From an uncultured Ruminococcus sp. (GTDB lineage Bacteria; Bacillota; Clostridia; Oscillospirales; Ruminococcaceae), in NCBI GenBank assembly GCA_900543105.1, contig UQQA01000001.1, positions 1 to 64,000 of the forward strand: a stretch of 64,000 nt of DNA, given 5' to 3'. Below the pieces are notes generated by a model. The model saw only the letters and a list, made by a program, of their open reading frames with translations, was not told the DNA's origin and ran no database searches. This document shows, piece by piece, positions 36,009 to 44,452 of the stretch; position 1 is the stretch's first letter; the number at the start of each line of letters is the position of its first letter. The translations under genes and the position numbers were made by a program.

Positions 36009-36593
36009 GTGAGAAAGATAGCTAAAGACGGTACAAACAGGGGTGGCAGACGAGTCCGTGCAGGAGGAAAGCCCACTCCTGCGGCTGAAAAAATACAAAA
36101 AGGGCAGAACGCCAAAATAATAAGCAATGACATTCCCAACTTTGACGCAGAGGAGCTGGACGCAGTTGATTTGCCGGAGGGCGCTGTGCTTAACGGCGTG
36201 GATATGCCAAAGCCGGGAGAATATCTTTCGGCAAGGCAGAAGAATGGTATTCCGCTTGGTGCTGATGAAATATACAAGGAAATATGGCTGTGGCTGAAAC
36301 AAAGAAACTGTGAGAATCTTGTAAACAAGCGGCTTGTTGAAGCCTACGCACAGGCTTTTGCACGATACATTCAGTGCGAAGAAGCAATCAGCAGCTATGG
36401 CTTGCTCGGTAAACACCCCACAACCGGCGGTGTTATTGCATCGCCCTTCGTGCAGATGTCGCAGCAGTTTCAGAAAAGTGCCAACCTTATTTGGTACGAA
36501 ATTTATGGTATTGTCAAGGAGAACTGCACCGAGCCTGTGGGTGATGATCTGAATGATACAATGGAGAAGCTGCTCCGTTCAAGGAAAGGATAA
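36009..36593 (+). CDS. P27-family phage terminase small subunit
   Basis: 194 aa if begun at GTG 36009. It binds phage DNA ends for packaging by the large subunit. The N-terminus 'AKDGTNRGGRRVRAGGKP' and 'DEIYKEIWLWLKQRNC' to 'NLIWYEIYGIV' identify the P27 family. The family usually starts M-A-K/R-D-G-T; here that Met codon is ATA (36018-36020), and GAGGTGA is spaced five bases before it, while GTG 36009 lies inside that ribosome site. So the true start may be the rare ATA codon, or the gene may be weakly expressed. Confidence 0.85.
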   Translation: MRKIAKDGTNRGGRRVRAGGKPTPAAEKIQKGQNAKIISNDIPNFDAEELDAVDLPEGAVLNGVDMPKPGEYLSARQKNGIPLGADEIYKEIWLWLKQRNCENLVNKRLVEAYAQAFARYIQCEEAISSYGLLGKHPTTGGVIASPFVQMSQQFQKSANLIWYEIYGIVKENCTEPVGDDLNDTMEKLLRSRKG

Positions 36594-36597
36594 TACT

Positions 36598-36759
36598 ATG
36601 CAGAATGATACGATGAATTTCTTCAAGGAACTTAAAAGCCAGCGACACCGACTTACACCACAGCAGTACAGAACCATAAAAGGACAGGCGGTCAAAGGAA
36701 ATGTTGCTGATGCCCGTAAGGGACTGCAAAAAGTTATGAAAAGGAGGAACGGCGCATGA
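36598..36759 (+). CDS. 53-aa prophage protein between TerS and methylase
   Basis: 53 aa from ATG 36598 (GGAAAGGA before it), ending four bases into the methylase gene. Basic and helical, with 'LTPQQYRTIKGQAVKGN' and a KRRNGA tail. This short ORF is a constant companion of ParB-methylase genes in related prophages; function unknown. Confidence 0.65.
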   Translation: MQNDTMNFFKELKSQRHRLTPQQYRTIKGQAVKGNVADARKGLQKVMKRRNGA

Positions 36760-37985
36760 ATACAACAAGCGAAATGCAGCTTATCTCCATAGACAAGCTG
36801 ATCCCTTATGTCAATAACGCAAGAACTCACTCGCCGGAACAGCTTAACAAGCTGCGCTCCTCGCTGCGTGAGTTCGGATTTGTAAATCCCGTTATTATAG
36901 ACAGAGATTTCAATGTTATTGCAGGACACGGTAGAATAATGGCTGCAAAGGCAGAGGGCATTACTGATGTGCCCTGTGTGTTTGTTGATTATCTTACTCC
37001 TGCTCAGAAGAAAGCATACATAATTGCAGATAACCGTATGGCTCTTGATGCAGGCTGGGACGAAGAAATGCTGAAAGTCGAAATTGAAGCTTTGCAGGCG
37101 GAAGATTTTGACCTCGCTTTGACGGGATTTGATGAAAAAGAGATCGCAGCCTTTTTCGATACGGACGATGATGCAAAAGAAGATGGTTTTGATGTTGATG
37201 CAGAACTGGAGAAACCTTGTATTACAAAACAGGGTGACCTGTGGCTGCTTGGCAGCCACAGACTTTTCTGCGGTGACAGCACCAAGCCTGAAACCTATGA
37301 AGTGCTTATGGACGGCAAAAAGGCAAATCTCACGGTAACCGACCCGCCCTACAATGTAAATTATGAGGGGAGCGCAGGAAAAATCAAGAATGATAATCTT
37401 GAAAACGAGAAGTTCTATCAGTTCTTGCTGGACGCTTTCACCTGCATGGAAAAGACTATGGCTGATGATGCAAGCATCTATGTTTTTCACGCAGATACAG
37501 AGGGACTTAATTTCAGAAAGGCATTTGCTGATGCAGGTTTTTATCTCTCCGGAACGTGTATATGGAAGAAACAGTCACTTGTTCTCGGGCGTTCCCCGTA
37601 TCAGTGGCAGCATGAGCCTTGCTTGTTCGGTTGGAAGAAGAATGGCAAGCATCAATGGTATTCCGACCGCAAGCAGACCACCATATGGGAGTTTGACAAG
37701 CCGAAGAAGAACGGTGACCACCCTACAATGAAGCCTGTTCCGCTTATTGCTTATCCCATAAAGAATTCAAGCATGAGCAACTGCATAGTTCTTGACCCGT
37801 TCGGCGGCAGTGGCAGTACGCTTATTGCTTGTGAGCAGACAAACCGAATTTGCTATACCATTGAACTTGACGAAAAGTTCTGCGATGTTATCGTGAAGCG
37901 GTATATTGAACAGGTCGGCTCGGCTGATAGTGTATCTGTGGTGCGTGATGGTAAGACAACAGGTTATAATGAATTGGAGAAATGA
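36756..37985 (+). CDS. ParB-domain DNA methyltransferase
   Basis: 409 aa. Residues 1-110 are a ParB/Srx-like domain ('VIIDRDFNVIAGHGRIMAA'). The remainder is a beta-class DNA methyltransferase with the catalytic DPPYNV motif near residue 195 and SAM-binding 'VLDPFGGSGSTLIAC' near residue 345. It makes N6-methyladenine or N4-methylcytosine. In a prophage it probably protects phage DNA from host restriction such as the type I system next door. Confidence 0.93.
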   Translation: MNTTSEMQLISIDKLIPYVNNARTHSPEQLNKLRSSLREFGFVNPVIIDRDFNVIAGHGRIMAAKAEGITDVPCVFVDYLTPAQKKAYIIADNRMALDAGWDEEMLKVEIEALQAEDFDLALTGFDEKEIAAFFDTDDDAKEDGFDVDAELEKPCITKQGDLWLLGSHRLFCGDSTKPETYEVLMDGKKANLTVTDPPYNVNYEGSAGKIKNDNLENEKFYQFLLDAFTCMEKTMADDASIYVFHADTEGLNFRKAFADAGFYLSGTCIWKKQSLVLGRSPYQWQHEPCLFGWKKNGKHQWYSDRKQTTIWEFDKPKKNGDHPTMKPVPLIAYPIKNSSMSNCIVLDPFGGSGSTLIACEQTNRICYTIELDEKFCDVIVKRYIEQVGSADSVSVVRDGKTTGYNELEK

Positions 37986-37990
37986 AAAAT

Positions 37991-38025
37991 CCCCACAGCG
38001 ACTCTGCCGAGTACAAGCTGTGGGG
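37991..38025 (-). terminator. Terminator for the RHH gene
   Basis: CCCCACAGC pairs with GCTGTGGGG. On the minus strand it is followed by ATTTTTC, so it ends transcription coming from the ribbon-helix-helix gene. Confidence 0.7.
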
Positions 38026-38078
38026 TAATGGTGTGGCGTTGCCTTGTGTGTATTTTGTTTTATCAGGTATAAAATTGG

Positions 38079-38264
38079 TCACTTTTTGTCGGGAGTAGAT
38101 TTTCCAAGTTCGATTTTGCCGTGCTTTTCCTCAAACTGCTCAATACATTCACGGATAAGAACAATTATCTGACCGTTTGCTGAACGAGCTTCATAATCGG
38201 CAACGTAATGCAGTTTGTCCAGCATTTCATCATCAATTCGGATAGATAAACTCTTTATAGCCAT
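38079..38264 (-). CDS. Ribbon-helix-helix DNA-binding protein
   Basis: 61 aa from ATG 38264 (AGGAGG seven bases before). 'IKSLSIRIDDEMLDKLHYVA' is a typical ribbon-helix-helix N-terminus like Arc/MetJ or antitoxin DNA-binding domains. It is encoded on the opposite strand to its neighbours, divergent from the SLOG gene. It probably binds the two direct repeats in the shared intergenic region and represses one or both genes. Confidence 0.85.
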   Translation of the reverse strand: MAIKSLSIRIDDEMLDKLHYVADYEARSANGQIIVLIRECIEQFEEKHGKIELGKSTPDKK

Positions 38265-38282
38265 ATAAATCCTCCTGTATAT

Positions 38283-38363
38283 GTTCATAATGGCTTTATT
38301 TTAACACCACTTTATGCTATAATGCATAGAGTGGACGCTATTTGTGTTCATAATATGTTTATT
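38283..38363. promoter_or_regulatory. Shared control region of the RHH and SLOG genes
   Basis: Two direct repeats, GTTCATAATNNNTTTATT, at 38283-38300 and 38346-38363 flank an extended -10 element (TGCTATAAT, 38315-38323) for the SLOG gene. Repeats of this size and spacing are the usual target of a ribbon-helix-helix repressor. Confidence 0.55.
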
Positions 38364-38374
38364 GTGAGGTTATT

Positions 38375-38707
38375 ATGAAAGTAGCTGTTATTGGTTCAAG
38401 AAGTCTTTACGTTTCTGATTTAGAAAAGTATCTTCCCACAAATACCACGGAGATAGTTTCAGGAGGGGCAATAGGAGTAGATACCTCGGCAAGAGAATAT
38501 TCCTTATCGCACGGTATAAAGCTAACAGAGTTTCTGCCCGAATACGAAAAATACGGAAGGTCCGCTCCGCTGAAACGGAATATTACAATTATTGAATATG
38601 CAGATATTGTTCTCGCTTTCTGGGACGGACAGTCCAGAGGGACAAAATTCGTTATTGACAACTGCCATAGGCTTGGCGTGGAGGTAAAAGTCTACATTCC
38701 GACATAA
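38375..38707 (+). CDS. SLOG-superfamily protein (YspA/DprA-like Rossmann fold)
   Basis: 110 aa. 'MKVAVIGSRSL' and 'IVSGGAIGVDTSAREY', then 'LAFWDGQSRGTKFVI' define the SLOG fold of DprA and YspA proteins, which bind nucleotides or nucleic acid. SLOG domains recur in bacterial conflict systems as sensors or nucleotide-processing enzymes. This one is a single-domain protein, divergent from a ribbon-helix-helix gene and closed by its own terminator, so the pair is a movable cassette inside the prophage. Confidence 0.88.
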   Translation: MKVAVIGSRSLYVSDLEKYLPTNTTEIVSGGAIGVDTSAREYSLSHGIKLTEFLPEYEKYGRSAPLKRNITIIEYADIVLAFWDGQSRGTKFVIDNCHRLGVEVKVYIPT

Positions 38708-38715
38708 TATTCAAG

Positions 38716-38750
38716 CCGTACATTGTGCATTACGCAGAATGTACGGTTTT
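38716..38750 (+). terminator. Terminator after the SLOG gene
   Basis: CCGTACATT pairs with AATGTACGG around a 13-base loop, followed by TTTTCTG. Confidence 0.8.
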
Positions 38751-38824
38751 CTGCTGATAATTGGTTGACTTATGTTCCTGTTTGAGTAATATGTGTAGTA
38801 CAAAAACATAAGGAGGTACAGCGT

Positions 38825-39532
38825 ATGACTGTATATTACAACGCACAGGACAGAAAGCAGTTGGTAAAGGCGATCAGCAAGTTCACAGAAACAAAGGCGG
38901 TATATATGAAAACACCTACATACGCTTATCGCATTGGTGATTTCACAGTAACAAAAGATGGCAACCTTGAATTTGAGGACAGCGTTGACGCCGCAAGCCT
39001 TTTAGCATATCTTGCAGAACAGGGTTTCATCGCCGAAACAGATGATACAAGTGCTGATACGCCACAGGAAACAACGAGCGAAGAAGTACCCGTCCATGTT
39101 GAAGAAGCTGCACACAGCGAAAATATTGGGCTTACAGTTGAAATTCCTCTTGAGGGTGTGGCGGTTGAAAACCTTACCAAGCTGATTGATGCCAAAAATA
39201 CTCTTATCCGCAAAGCATTAGCTGTTGATGCGCTGCCTATCGAGGTCACGGACAGCACAGTGAAATTCCCGTGGTTCTCTGATTGCAGCGCAGATGAAAG
39301 CAAGGCATATACACATTTCGTTTCTGCACTTTGCAACCTTGCCGCAAATGCAAAGCGTGTGACTGCAAAGGAACGGAAAACCGATAATGACAAATACACA
39401 TTCCGCTGCTTTCTTCTCCGACTTGGTTTTATCGGAATGGAATACAAGACCGAGCGAAAAATACTGCTGAGAAACCTTAACGGTTCATCGGCTTTCAGAA
39501 ATGTAGGTGTTTCAAATGAGATTTCCGAGTAA
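38825..39532 (+). CDS. Amidoligase-associated protein with amidoligase-like C-terminal domain
   Basis: 235 aa. Residues 1-65 form a small domain ('MTVYYNAQDRKQLVKAI'), a Thr/Glu-rich linker follows, and the C-terminal 110 residues match the end of the amidoligase encoded downstream: 'CFLLRLGFIGMEYKTER' versus 'TWLLRLGFIGDEFKTAR', both followed by L-x(4-5)-L-x-G-x(2)-AFRN. The catalytic part of the amidoligase is missing. It probably acts as partner or substrate holder of that enzyme. AAGGAGGT precedes the ATG. Confidence 0.75.
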   Translation: MTVYYNAQDRKQLVKAISKFTETKAVYMKTPTYAYRIGDFTVTKDGNLEFEDSVDAASLLAYLAEQGFIAETDDTSADTPQETTSEEVPVHVEEAAHSENIGLTVEIPLEGVAVENLTKLIDAKNTLIRKALAVDALPIEVTDSTVKFPWFSDCSADESKAYTHFVSALCNLAANAKRVTAKERKTDNDKYTFRCFLLRLGFIGMEYKTERKILLRNLNGSSAFRNVGVSNEISE

Positions 39533-39740
39533 AGACGAACTGGAATATTACCGCAGAAAATATCCTGTCGGCTGCCGTGTGGAGCTTGTTTCAATGGACG
39601 ATCCCCAAGCACCGCCCATAGGCACACACGGAACGGTTCACGGCGTTGATGACGCAGGCAGCCTGCTTGTACGGTGGGACACGGGTTCGGGTCTGAATGT
39701 CATTCTCGGTGTTGATGTGGTACGGAAAATTCGTGGCTGA
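39516..39740 (+). CDS. DUF4314 small protein
   Basis: 74 aa from ATG 39516, overlapping the previous gene by 17 bases. DUF4314 is recognised from 'YPVGCRVELVSMDDPQAPP' and 'GTHGTVHGVDDAGSLLVRW'; it has an SH3-like beta fold by pattern. It is regularly found in amidoligase cassettes of gut Firmicute elements. Its role is unknown; it could be an adaptor. Confidence 0.85.
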   Translation: MRFPSKDELEYYRRKYPVGCRVELVSMDDPQAPPIGTHGTVHGVDDAGSLLVRWDTGSGLNVILGVDVVRKIRG

Positions 39741-39862
39741 TATACACAATCATAGAATGTAACATTCGTTCAATATATAGTGTCTAATTAACTTGATAAA
39801 TACCAAATGTAGAGTTAATATGTGTATACCGAAAGGAAAATACACAAACGGAGGATACAAAA

Positions 39863-40810
39863 ATGAACGAGAAAACCACAAAGCAGATTGAGGAAATGAT
39901 GAGCCAGACCATTGGGGTCGAGGTTGAAATGAACAATATTACAAGAGCAAGAGCAGCCGAGGTTGCCGCAGACTTTTTCGGAACAGGCAGACACGAATAC
40001 ACCGCCCGCCGCAACCGCTACGAAACCTTCTCCGCTTGGGACAGCCAAGGCAGAGAATGGAAATTCCAAAAGGACGTCAGCATTTCGGGACCCGACAGCG
40101 AAAAGTGCGAACTGGTAACCCCGATACTTACCTACAGCGACATGGAAACCCTGCAGGAGCTTATCCGCAGGCTGAGGAGAGCAGGAGCGAAGAGCGACGC
40201 AACAAGGGGCTGCGGAGTACATATTCACATCGGAGCAAAGGGTCACACACCACAGAGCCTTAGAAACCTTGCAAACATCATGGCAAGCCACGAAAGCCTT
40301 CTTGCAAGTGCCTTGAACCTTGACAGAAACCGCATGAGCCGCTACTGCCGCACGGTCAGCAAGGATTTCTTAACGGCTCTTAACCGCAAGAAACCCAAGA
40401 CAATGGCAGAACTTGCAGACACTTGGTACGGCAGTCAAAATGCAGATTATGGCAGGTCAGCACACTATAACGAGAGCCGCTACCACATGCTTAACCTACA
40501 CGCAACATTCACCAAGGGAACGATTGAGTTCAGACTTTTTCAGTTTGATGCACCTGCCGATGGAAAGCAGAACGGACTTCACGCAGGACAACTCAAAAGC
40601 TACATACAGCTTTGCTTGGCACTCAGCCAGCTTGCAAAGCAGGTCAAGACTGCAAGCGCAAATCCACAGCAGACCGAAAACCCCAAGTACGCAATGAGAA
40701 CATGGCTTTTAAGACTTGGATTTATCGGTGACGAGTTCAAGACCGCAAGAGAACTTTACACCAAGTGCCTTGAGGGTGACACAGCTTTCCGCAACGGCAG
40801 ACCCCAGTAA
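39863..40810 (+). CDS. Amidoligase enzyme
   Basis: 315 aa. A COOH-NH2 ligase of the glutamine-synthetase-like superfamily, predicted to form amide bonds between an amino group and a carboxylate, using ATP. Motifs: 'IGVEVEMNNIT' (metal-binding Glu), 'WKFQKDVSI', 'CELVTPIL', 'GCGVHIHIGAKG' and 'GTIEFRLFQFD'. The C-terminal domain (about residues 225-310) is repeated in the protein encoded at 38825. A gamma-glutamylcyclotransferase follows, the known partner combination, suggesting cyclic or gamma-linked peptide chemistry. Confidence 0.92.
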   Translation: MNEKTTKQIEEMMSQTIGVEVEMNNITRARAAEVAADFFGTGRHEYTARRNRYETFSAWDSQGREWKFQKDVSISGPDSEKCELVTPILTYSDMETLQELIRRLRRAGAKSDATRGCGVHIHIGAKGHTPQSLRNLANIMASHESLLASALNLDRNRMSRYCRTVSKDFLTALNRKKPKTMAELADTWYGSQNADYGRSAHYNESRYHMLNLHATFTKGTIEFRLFQFDAPADGKQNGLHAGQLKSYIQLCLALSQLAKQVKTASANPQQTENPKYAMRTWLLRLGFIGDEFKTARELYTKCLEGDTAFRNGRPQ

Positions 40811-40911
40811 GCAGGAATCAGCTTCCTACCTCCAATTCCCCACATCGGGGACTTTTGGTGGTAGAAAGGTGATCCCTACAAACCGCACCTTTCAGAAAGG
40901 ACGGATCTGAA

Positions 40912-41373
40912 ATGAAAAGATACTATCTCGCTTATGGAAGTAATCTGAATGTATGGCAAATGGCACTGAGGTGTCCTACGGCAAAGGCAGTAGGCACGGC
41001 AGTTATCAAGGACTACGAACTGCTTTTCAAGGGCAGCAAGACAGGCTCATATCTTACCATAGAGCCGAAGCGTGGTGCGGAAGTTCCAGTTGCGGTATGG
41101 GAGATCAAACCAAATGATGAGTTCAGCCTTGATCGGTATGAGGGTTATCCTACCTTCTACTACAAGGCCGAGTTAGAATTGCCGGTGGCTTTCACCAAGT
41201 ATGGCAAAACAGAAGTCAGAAAGGCTTTTGTGTACATAATGCATGAGAACCGCCCCATAGGGTTGCCAAGTTGTAATTATGTGAGAACTTGTCTTGAGGG
41301 ATATAGAAGTTTCGGATTTGATGAAAGGATATTGCTCAAAGCATTGGACAACAGCAGGAGAAATCGGATATGA
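40912..41373 (+). CDS. Gamma-glutamylcyclotransferase-like (AIG2/GGCT) protein
   Basis: 153 aa. 'YLAYGSNLNVWQMALRCP' is the GGCT signature (YGSN), followed by 'AVWEIKPNDEFSLDRYEG' and 'KAFVYIM'. These enzymes release 5-oxoproline from gamma-glutamyl compounds. The catalytic Glu is likely in 'LDRYEGYP'. With the amidoligase it could trim or reverse isopeptide links. AAAGGACGG precedes the ATG. Confidence 0.9.
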   Translation: MKRYYLAYGSNLNVWQMALRCPTAKAVGTAVIKDYELLFKGSKTGSYLTIEPKRGAEVPVAVWEIKPNDEFSLDRYEGYPTFYYKAELELPVAFTKYGKTEVRKAFVYIMHENRPIGLPSCNYVRTCLEGYRSFGFDERILLKALDNSRRNRI

Positions 41374-41576
41374 AGAATAATAACACCACGGAACTTCGCA
41401 CCTGTCCTCTTTGTGGGACACAGTATAGCGGCTATCCTGCTCTATCGAGACAGTACCCCAACACGCAGATATGCCCCGATTGTGGCACACGTGAGGCGTT
41501 AGAAAGCATTGGGGTTGAACCGAAAGAGCAGGAGAAAATACTGGAAACCATACACAGCTGTACAAGGCAAAGATAA
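41370..41576 (+). CDS. Small zinc-ribbon protein
   Basis: 68 aa, ATG overlapping the GGCT stop, with AGGAG before it. Two Cys pairs CPLCG and CPDCG, about 27 residues apart, form a zinc ribbon. A helical tail (KEQEKILETIHSC) follows. It ends the amidoligase cassette and precedes the terminase hairpin. Function unknown. Confidence 0.75.
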   Translation: MKNNNTTELRTCPLCGTQYSGYPALSRQYPNTQICPDCGTREALESIGVEPKEQEKILETIHSCTRQR

Positions 41577-41590
41577 ACTTATCAATTTTT

Positions 41591-41617
41591 CAAGGACTCC
41601 GTGTGGGGTTCTTTTCT
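41591..41617 (+). promoter_or_regulatory. Late-gene hairpin before the large terminase
   Basis: AAGGACTCC pairs with GGGGTTCTT around GTGT, followed by TTCTTATGGGG. Member of the repeated prophage hairpin set that ends in CTTTTCTTATG. It may terminate, pause or process the transcript. Confidence 0.55.
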
Positions 41618-41631
41618 TATGGGGTGATTAT

Positions 41632-43233
41632 CTGAGAAAGCTTACAAAGTACAAACCTACCAAGTTTAAGGCAAAGGACAGCCGCTATGATAAAAATGCC
41701 GCCGATTATGCGGTCATGTTCATAGAAAGCTTATGTCACACTAAAGGAACATGGGCAGGAAAGAGGTTCGAGCTTATCGACTGGCAGGAACAGATAATCC
41801 GTGACCTTTTCGGTACGCTTAAACCCAACGGCTACCGCCAGTTCAACACTGCATACATTGAAATACCAAAGAAAATGGGCAAATCGGAACTTGCGGCTGC
41901 GGTCGCACTTTTGCTTTGCTGCGGTGACGGAGAGGAAAGAGCCGAAGTGTATGGCTGTGCCGCAGACCGTCAGCAGGCGTCTATCGTATTTGAGGTCGCC
42001 GCTGATATGGTGCGTATGTGTCCTGCGTTGAACAAGCGTGTCAAGATACTTTCTGCCACCAAGCGCATAGTTTACACGCCTACAAACTCATTTTATCAAG
42101 TGCTTTCGGCAGAAGCATACAGTAAGCACGGTTTCAATATCCACGGTGTAGTTTTTGATGAGCTGCATACTCAGCCGAATCGAAAGCTGTTTGACGTTAT
42201 GACAAAAGGCTCCGGTGATGCACGAATGCAGCCGCTATATTTTCTTATAACAACAGCCGGAACGGATACAAAGTCTATATGCTATGAAACACACCAAAAA
42301 GCAAAGGATATTCTGGAGGGCAGAAAGATAGATCCAACTTTTTATCCTGTTATTTACGGTGCAGATGAGTCTGATGATTGGACAGACCCCAAGGTGTGGA
42401 AGAAAGCAAATCCCTCTCTTGGTATTACGGTTGACATTGATAAAGTTAAGGCAGCCTGTGAGTCGGCAAAACAGAATCCTTCTGAAGAAAACACATTCAG
42501 ACAGCTAAGGCTCAATCAATGGGTCAAGCAGGCTGTGCGTTGGATGCCTATGGAAAAGTGGGATAAATGTGCATTTGCTGTTTTTGAGGACGACCTTGAA
42601 GGTCGTGTTTGCTATGGCGGTCTTGACCTGTCCTCCACTATTGATATAACGGCTTTTGTGCTTGTTTTTCCACCAATTGACGAGGATGACCAATACATTA
42701 TTCTTCCGTACTTTTGGATACCTGAGGACAATATGAGCATCCGTGTAAAGCGAGATCACGTTCCGTATGATGTATGGGAGCACCAAGGTTTTCTTCATAC
42801 AACAGAGGGAAATGTTGTTCACTACGGATACATCGAGAAATTTATCGAGCAGCTCGGCGAGCGTTTCAATATACGAGAGATAGCTTTTGACCGCTGGGGT
42901 GCTGTGCAAATGGTTCAGAACCTTGAGGGTATGGGTTTCACGGTTGTTCCGTTCGGTCAAGGCTTTAAGGATATGTCACCGCCTACAAAAGAACTGATGA
43001 AGCTTGTGCTTGAACAGAAGATCGCACACGGAGGTCACCCCGTTCTGCGTTGGATGATGGATAATATCTTCATTCGCACCGACCCTGCTGGAAACATAAA
43101 GGCGGATAAGGAAAAGTCAACCGAAAAGATTGACGGTGCTATTGCAACAATAATGGCACTTGACCGTGCAATTCGATGTGGGAATGATAATACTGTGAGT
43201 GTTTATGATGATCGAGGTTTGCTTTTTATATGA
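41632..43233 (+). CDS. Phage terminase large subunit
   Basis: About 533 aa. The packaging motor and nuclease. ATPase motifs: 'EIPKKMGKSELAAA' (Walker A type) near residue 80 and 'VVFDELHTQPN' (Walker B) near residue 170, with 'LITTAGTDTKS' as coupling motif. The nuclease part has 'YGGLDLSSTIDITAF' and 'EKIDGAIATIMALDRA'. The family begins (M)-x-KLTKYKP; no ATG or GTG gives this. The best fit is CTG 41632 behind GGGGTGA, or an upstream start inside the hairpin. Confidence 0.93.
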   Translation: MRKLTKYKPTKFKAKDSRYDKNAADYAVMFIESLCHTKGTWAGKRFELIDWQEQIIRDLFGTLKPNGYRQFNTAYIEIPKKMGKSELAAAVALLLCCGDGEERAEVYGCAADRQQASIVFEVAADMVRMCPALNKRVKILSATKRIVYTPTNSFYQVLSAEAYSKHGFNIHGVVFDELHTQPNRKLFDVMTKGSGDARMQPLYFLITTAGTDTKSICYETHQKAKDILEGRKIDPTFYPVIYGADESDDWTDPKVWKKANPSLGITVDIDKVKAACESAKQNPSEENTFRQLRLNQWVKQAVRWMPMEKWDKCAFAVFEDDLEGRVCYGGLDLSSTIDITAFVLVFPPIDEDDQYIILPYFWIPEDNMSIRVKRDHVPYDVWEHQGFLHTTEGNVVHYGYIEKFIEQLGERFNIREIAFDRWGAVQMVQNLEGMGFTVVPFGQGFKDMSPPTKELMKLVLEQKIAHGGHPVLRWMMDNIFIRTDPAGNIKADKEKSTEKIDGAIATIMALDRAIRCGNDNTVSVYDDRGLLFI

Positions 43234-43253
43234 TCTATGATTGCAGAATAAAA

Positions 43254-43337
43254 TTCCCTTAAATGTGTTATAATATTAAGGAAATCTGCCCTTAATCTAT
43301 TGACTATTCCCTTAAAATATGCTATTATTTAAGGGAA
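43254..43337 (+). promoter_or_regulatory. Fic promoter with two 31-bp inverted repeats
   Basis: TTCCCTTAA-N13-TTAAGGGAA occurs at 43254-43284 (one mismatch) and 43307-43337, with an extra half-site at 43289. A promoter TTGACT (43300-43305), 17 bases, TATTAT (43323-43328) lies under the second repeat, so a bound protein would block it. A third copy lies after the gene at 44422-44452. Confidence 0.65.
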
Positions 43338-43354
43338 ATGGTGGAGGTGAGGTA

Positions 43355-44401
43355 ATGAGAACCTTTAATTATTCTGAGATCAGAAATCAAAAGTGGGATT
43401 CGGATATCCTTGGTTTGATAGCCGCAATATACAAAGAAGCCGGAAAACAGGAAATGTATCTTAAACAGCGCCCCGAAGAATTGGAGAAGCTTGTCGAGAT
43501 CGCAAAAATACAAAGTACAGAAGCATCAAATGCTATCGAGGGTATTGTAACAACAAGCACACGCATAAAACAGTTGGTGGAAGAAAAGACAGCACCTAAA
43601 AACCGTGATGAGCAGGAGATCGCAGGTTATCGTGATGTATTAAATATTATTCATGAAAGTTTTGACGCTATCCCTATATCGCAGAACTATATTCTTCAGC
43701 TTCATAAGATTTTATACAGCCACATGAATAATCCGATGGCAGGCAGAACAAAAAGTTCGCAGAATTATATTAGTGCCGCTTATCCTGACGGACATGAGGA
43801 AATACTATTTACTCCGCTTGCTCCGTATGAAACGCCCGAAGCATTGGATAAAATCTGCGAAGAGTATAACCGTGTAATTGGAAATATGGAAGTCGAACCG
43901 TTAATTGCCATTCCTGTTTTTATTCATGATTTTCTTTGTATTCACCCTTTCAATGACGGCAACGGCAGAATGAGCCGACTGCTCACGACTTTATTGCTGT
44001 ACAGAAACGGGTTCTATGTCGGTAAATATATTTCCTTGGAAGCAAAAATTGCTAAAAACAAGGATCTGTATTACAGCGCACTCCGTCAAGCACAGGACGG
44101 CTGGCATGAGGGCAGAGAAGATGCAGTTCCGTTTATTAAGTATTTGCTCGGAACGATCCTTTCGGCATACAAGGACTTTGAGGATCGATTTGCTTTGGTA
44201 GAAATAAAATTACCTGCACTTGAAACAGTAAAACGTGCATCAATGAATAAGCTGGGACGATTTACAAAGCAGGATATCCGTGAACTCTGTCCCTCGCTTA
44301 GTATAAGTTCCATTGAAGGTGCGCTGCGGAAGTTGGTAGCGTCAGGTGAATTAAAAAGAGAAGGTTCGGGAAAGAATATCTGCTATTACAGATTAAAGTG
44401 A
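43355..44401 (+). CDS. Fic-domain AMP transferase with winged-helix C-terminus
   Basis: 348 aa from ATG 43355 (GGAGGTGAGGTA upstream). Fic proteins move AMP or similar groups onto proteins. The active motif HPFNDGNGRMSR is near residue 197, and the N-terminal inhibitory motif SNAIEG is near residue 57, so activity is self-restrained. A helical linker leads to a winged-helix domain ('LGRFTKQDIRELCPSLS'). The gene sits alone between large terminase and portal with its own promoter, a moron inserted in the late operon. Confidence 0.93.
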   Translation: MRTFNYSEIRNQKWDSDILGLIAAIYKEAGKQEMYLKQRPEELEKLVEIAKIQSTEASNAIEGIVTTSTRIKQLVEEKTAPKNRDEQEIAGYRDVLNIIHESFDAIPISQNYILQLHKILYSHMNNPMAGRTKSSQNYISAAYPDGHEEILFTPLAPYETPEALDKICEEYNRVIGNMEVEPLIAIPVFIHDFLCIHPFNDGNGRMSRLLTTLLLYRNGFYVGKYISLEAKIAKNKDLYYSALRQAQDGWHEGREDAVPFIKYLLGTILSAYKDFEDRFALVEIKLPALETVKRASMNKLGRFTKQDIRELCPSLSISSIEGALRKLVASGELKREGSGKNICYYRLK

Positions 44402-44421
44402 TTCCCACAATTATTTTGAAA

Positions 44422-44452
44422 TTCACTTAAAAATAAACAATTATTAAGGGAA
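44422..44452. repeat. Third 31-bp inverted repeat, downstream of fic
   Basis: TTCACTTAA-N13-TTAAGGGAA, the same design as the two sites upstream of fic. Being after the stop codon, it is either a distal operator for looping or the right end of the inserted cassette. Confidence 0.6.

Noticed and set aside
37363..37731. 122-codon frame inside the ParB-methylase gene
   Set aside because: Frame-shifted shadow of the methylase; no ribosome site.
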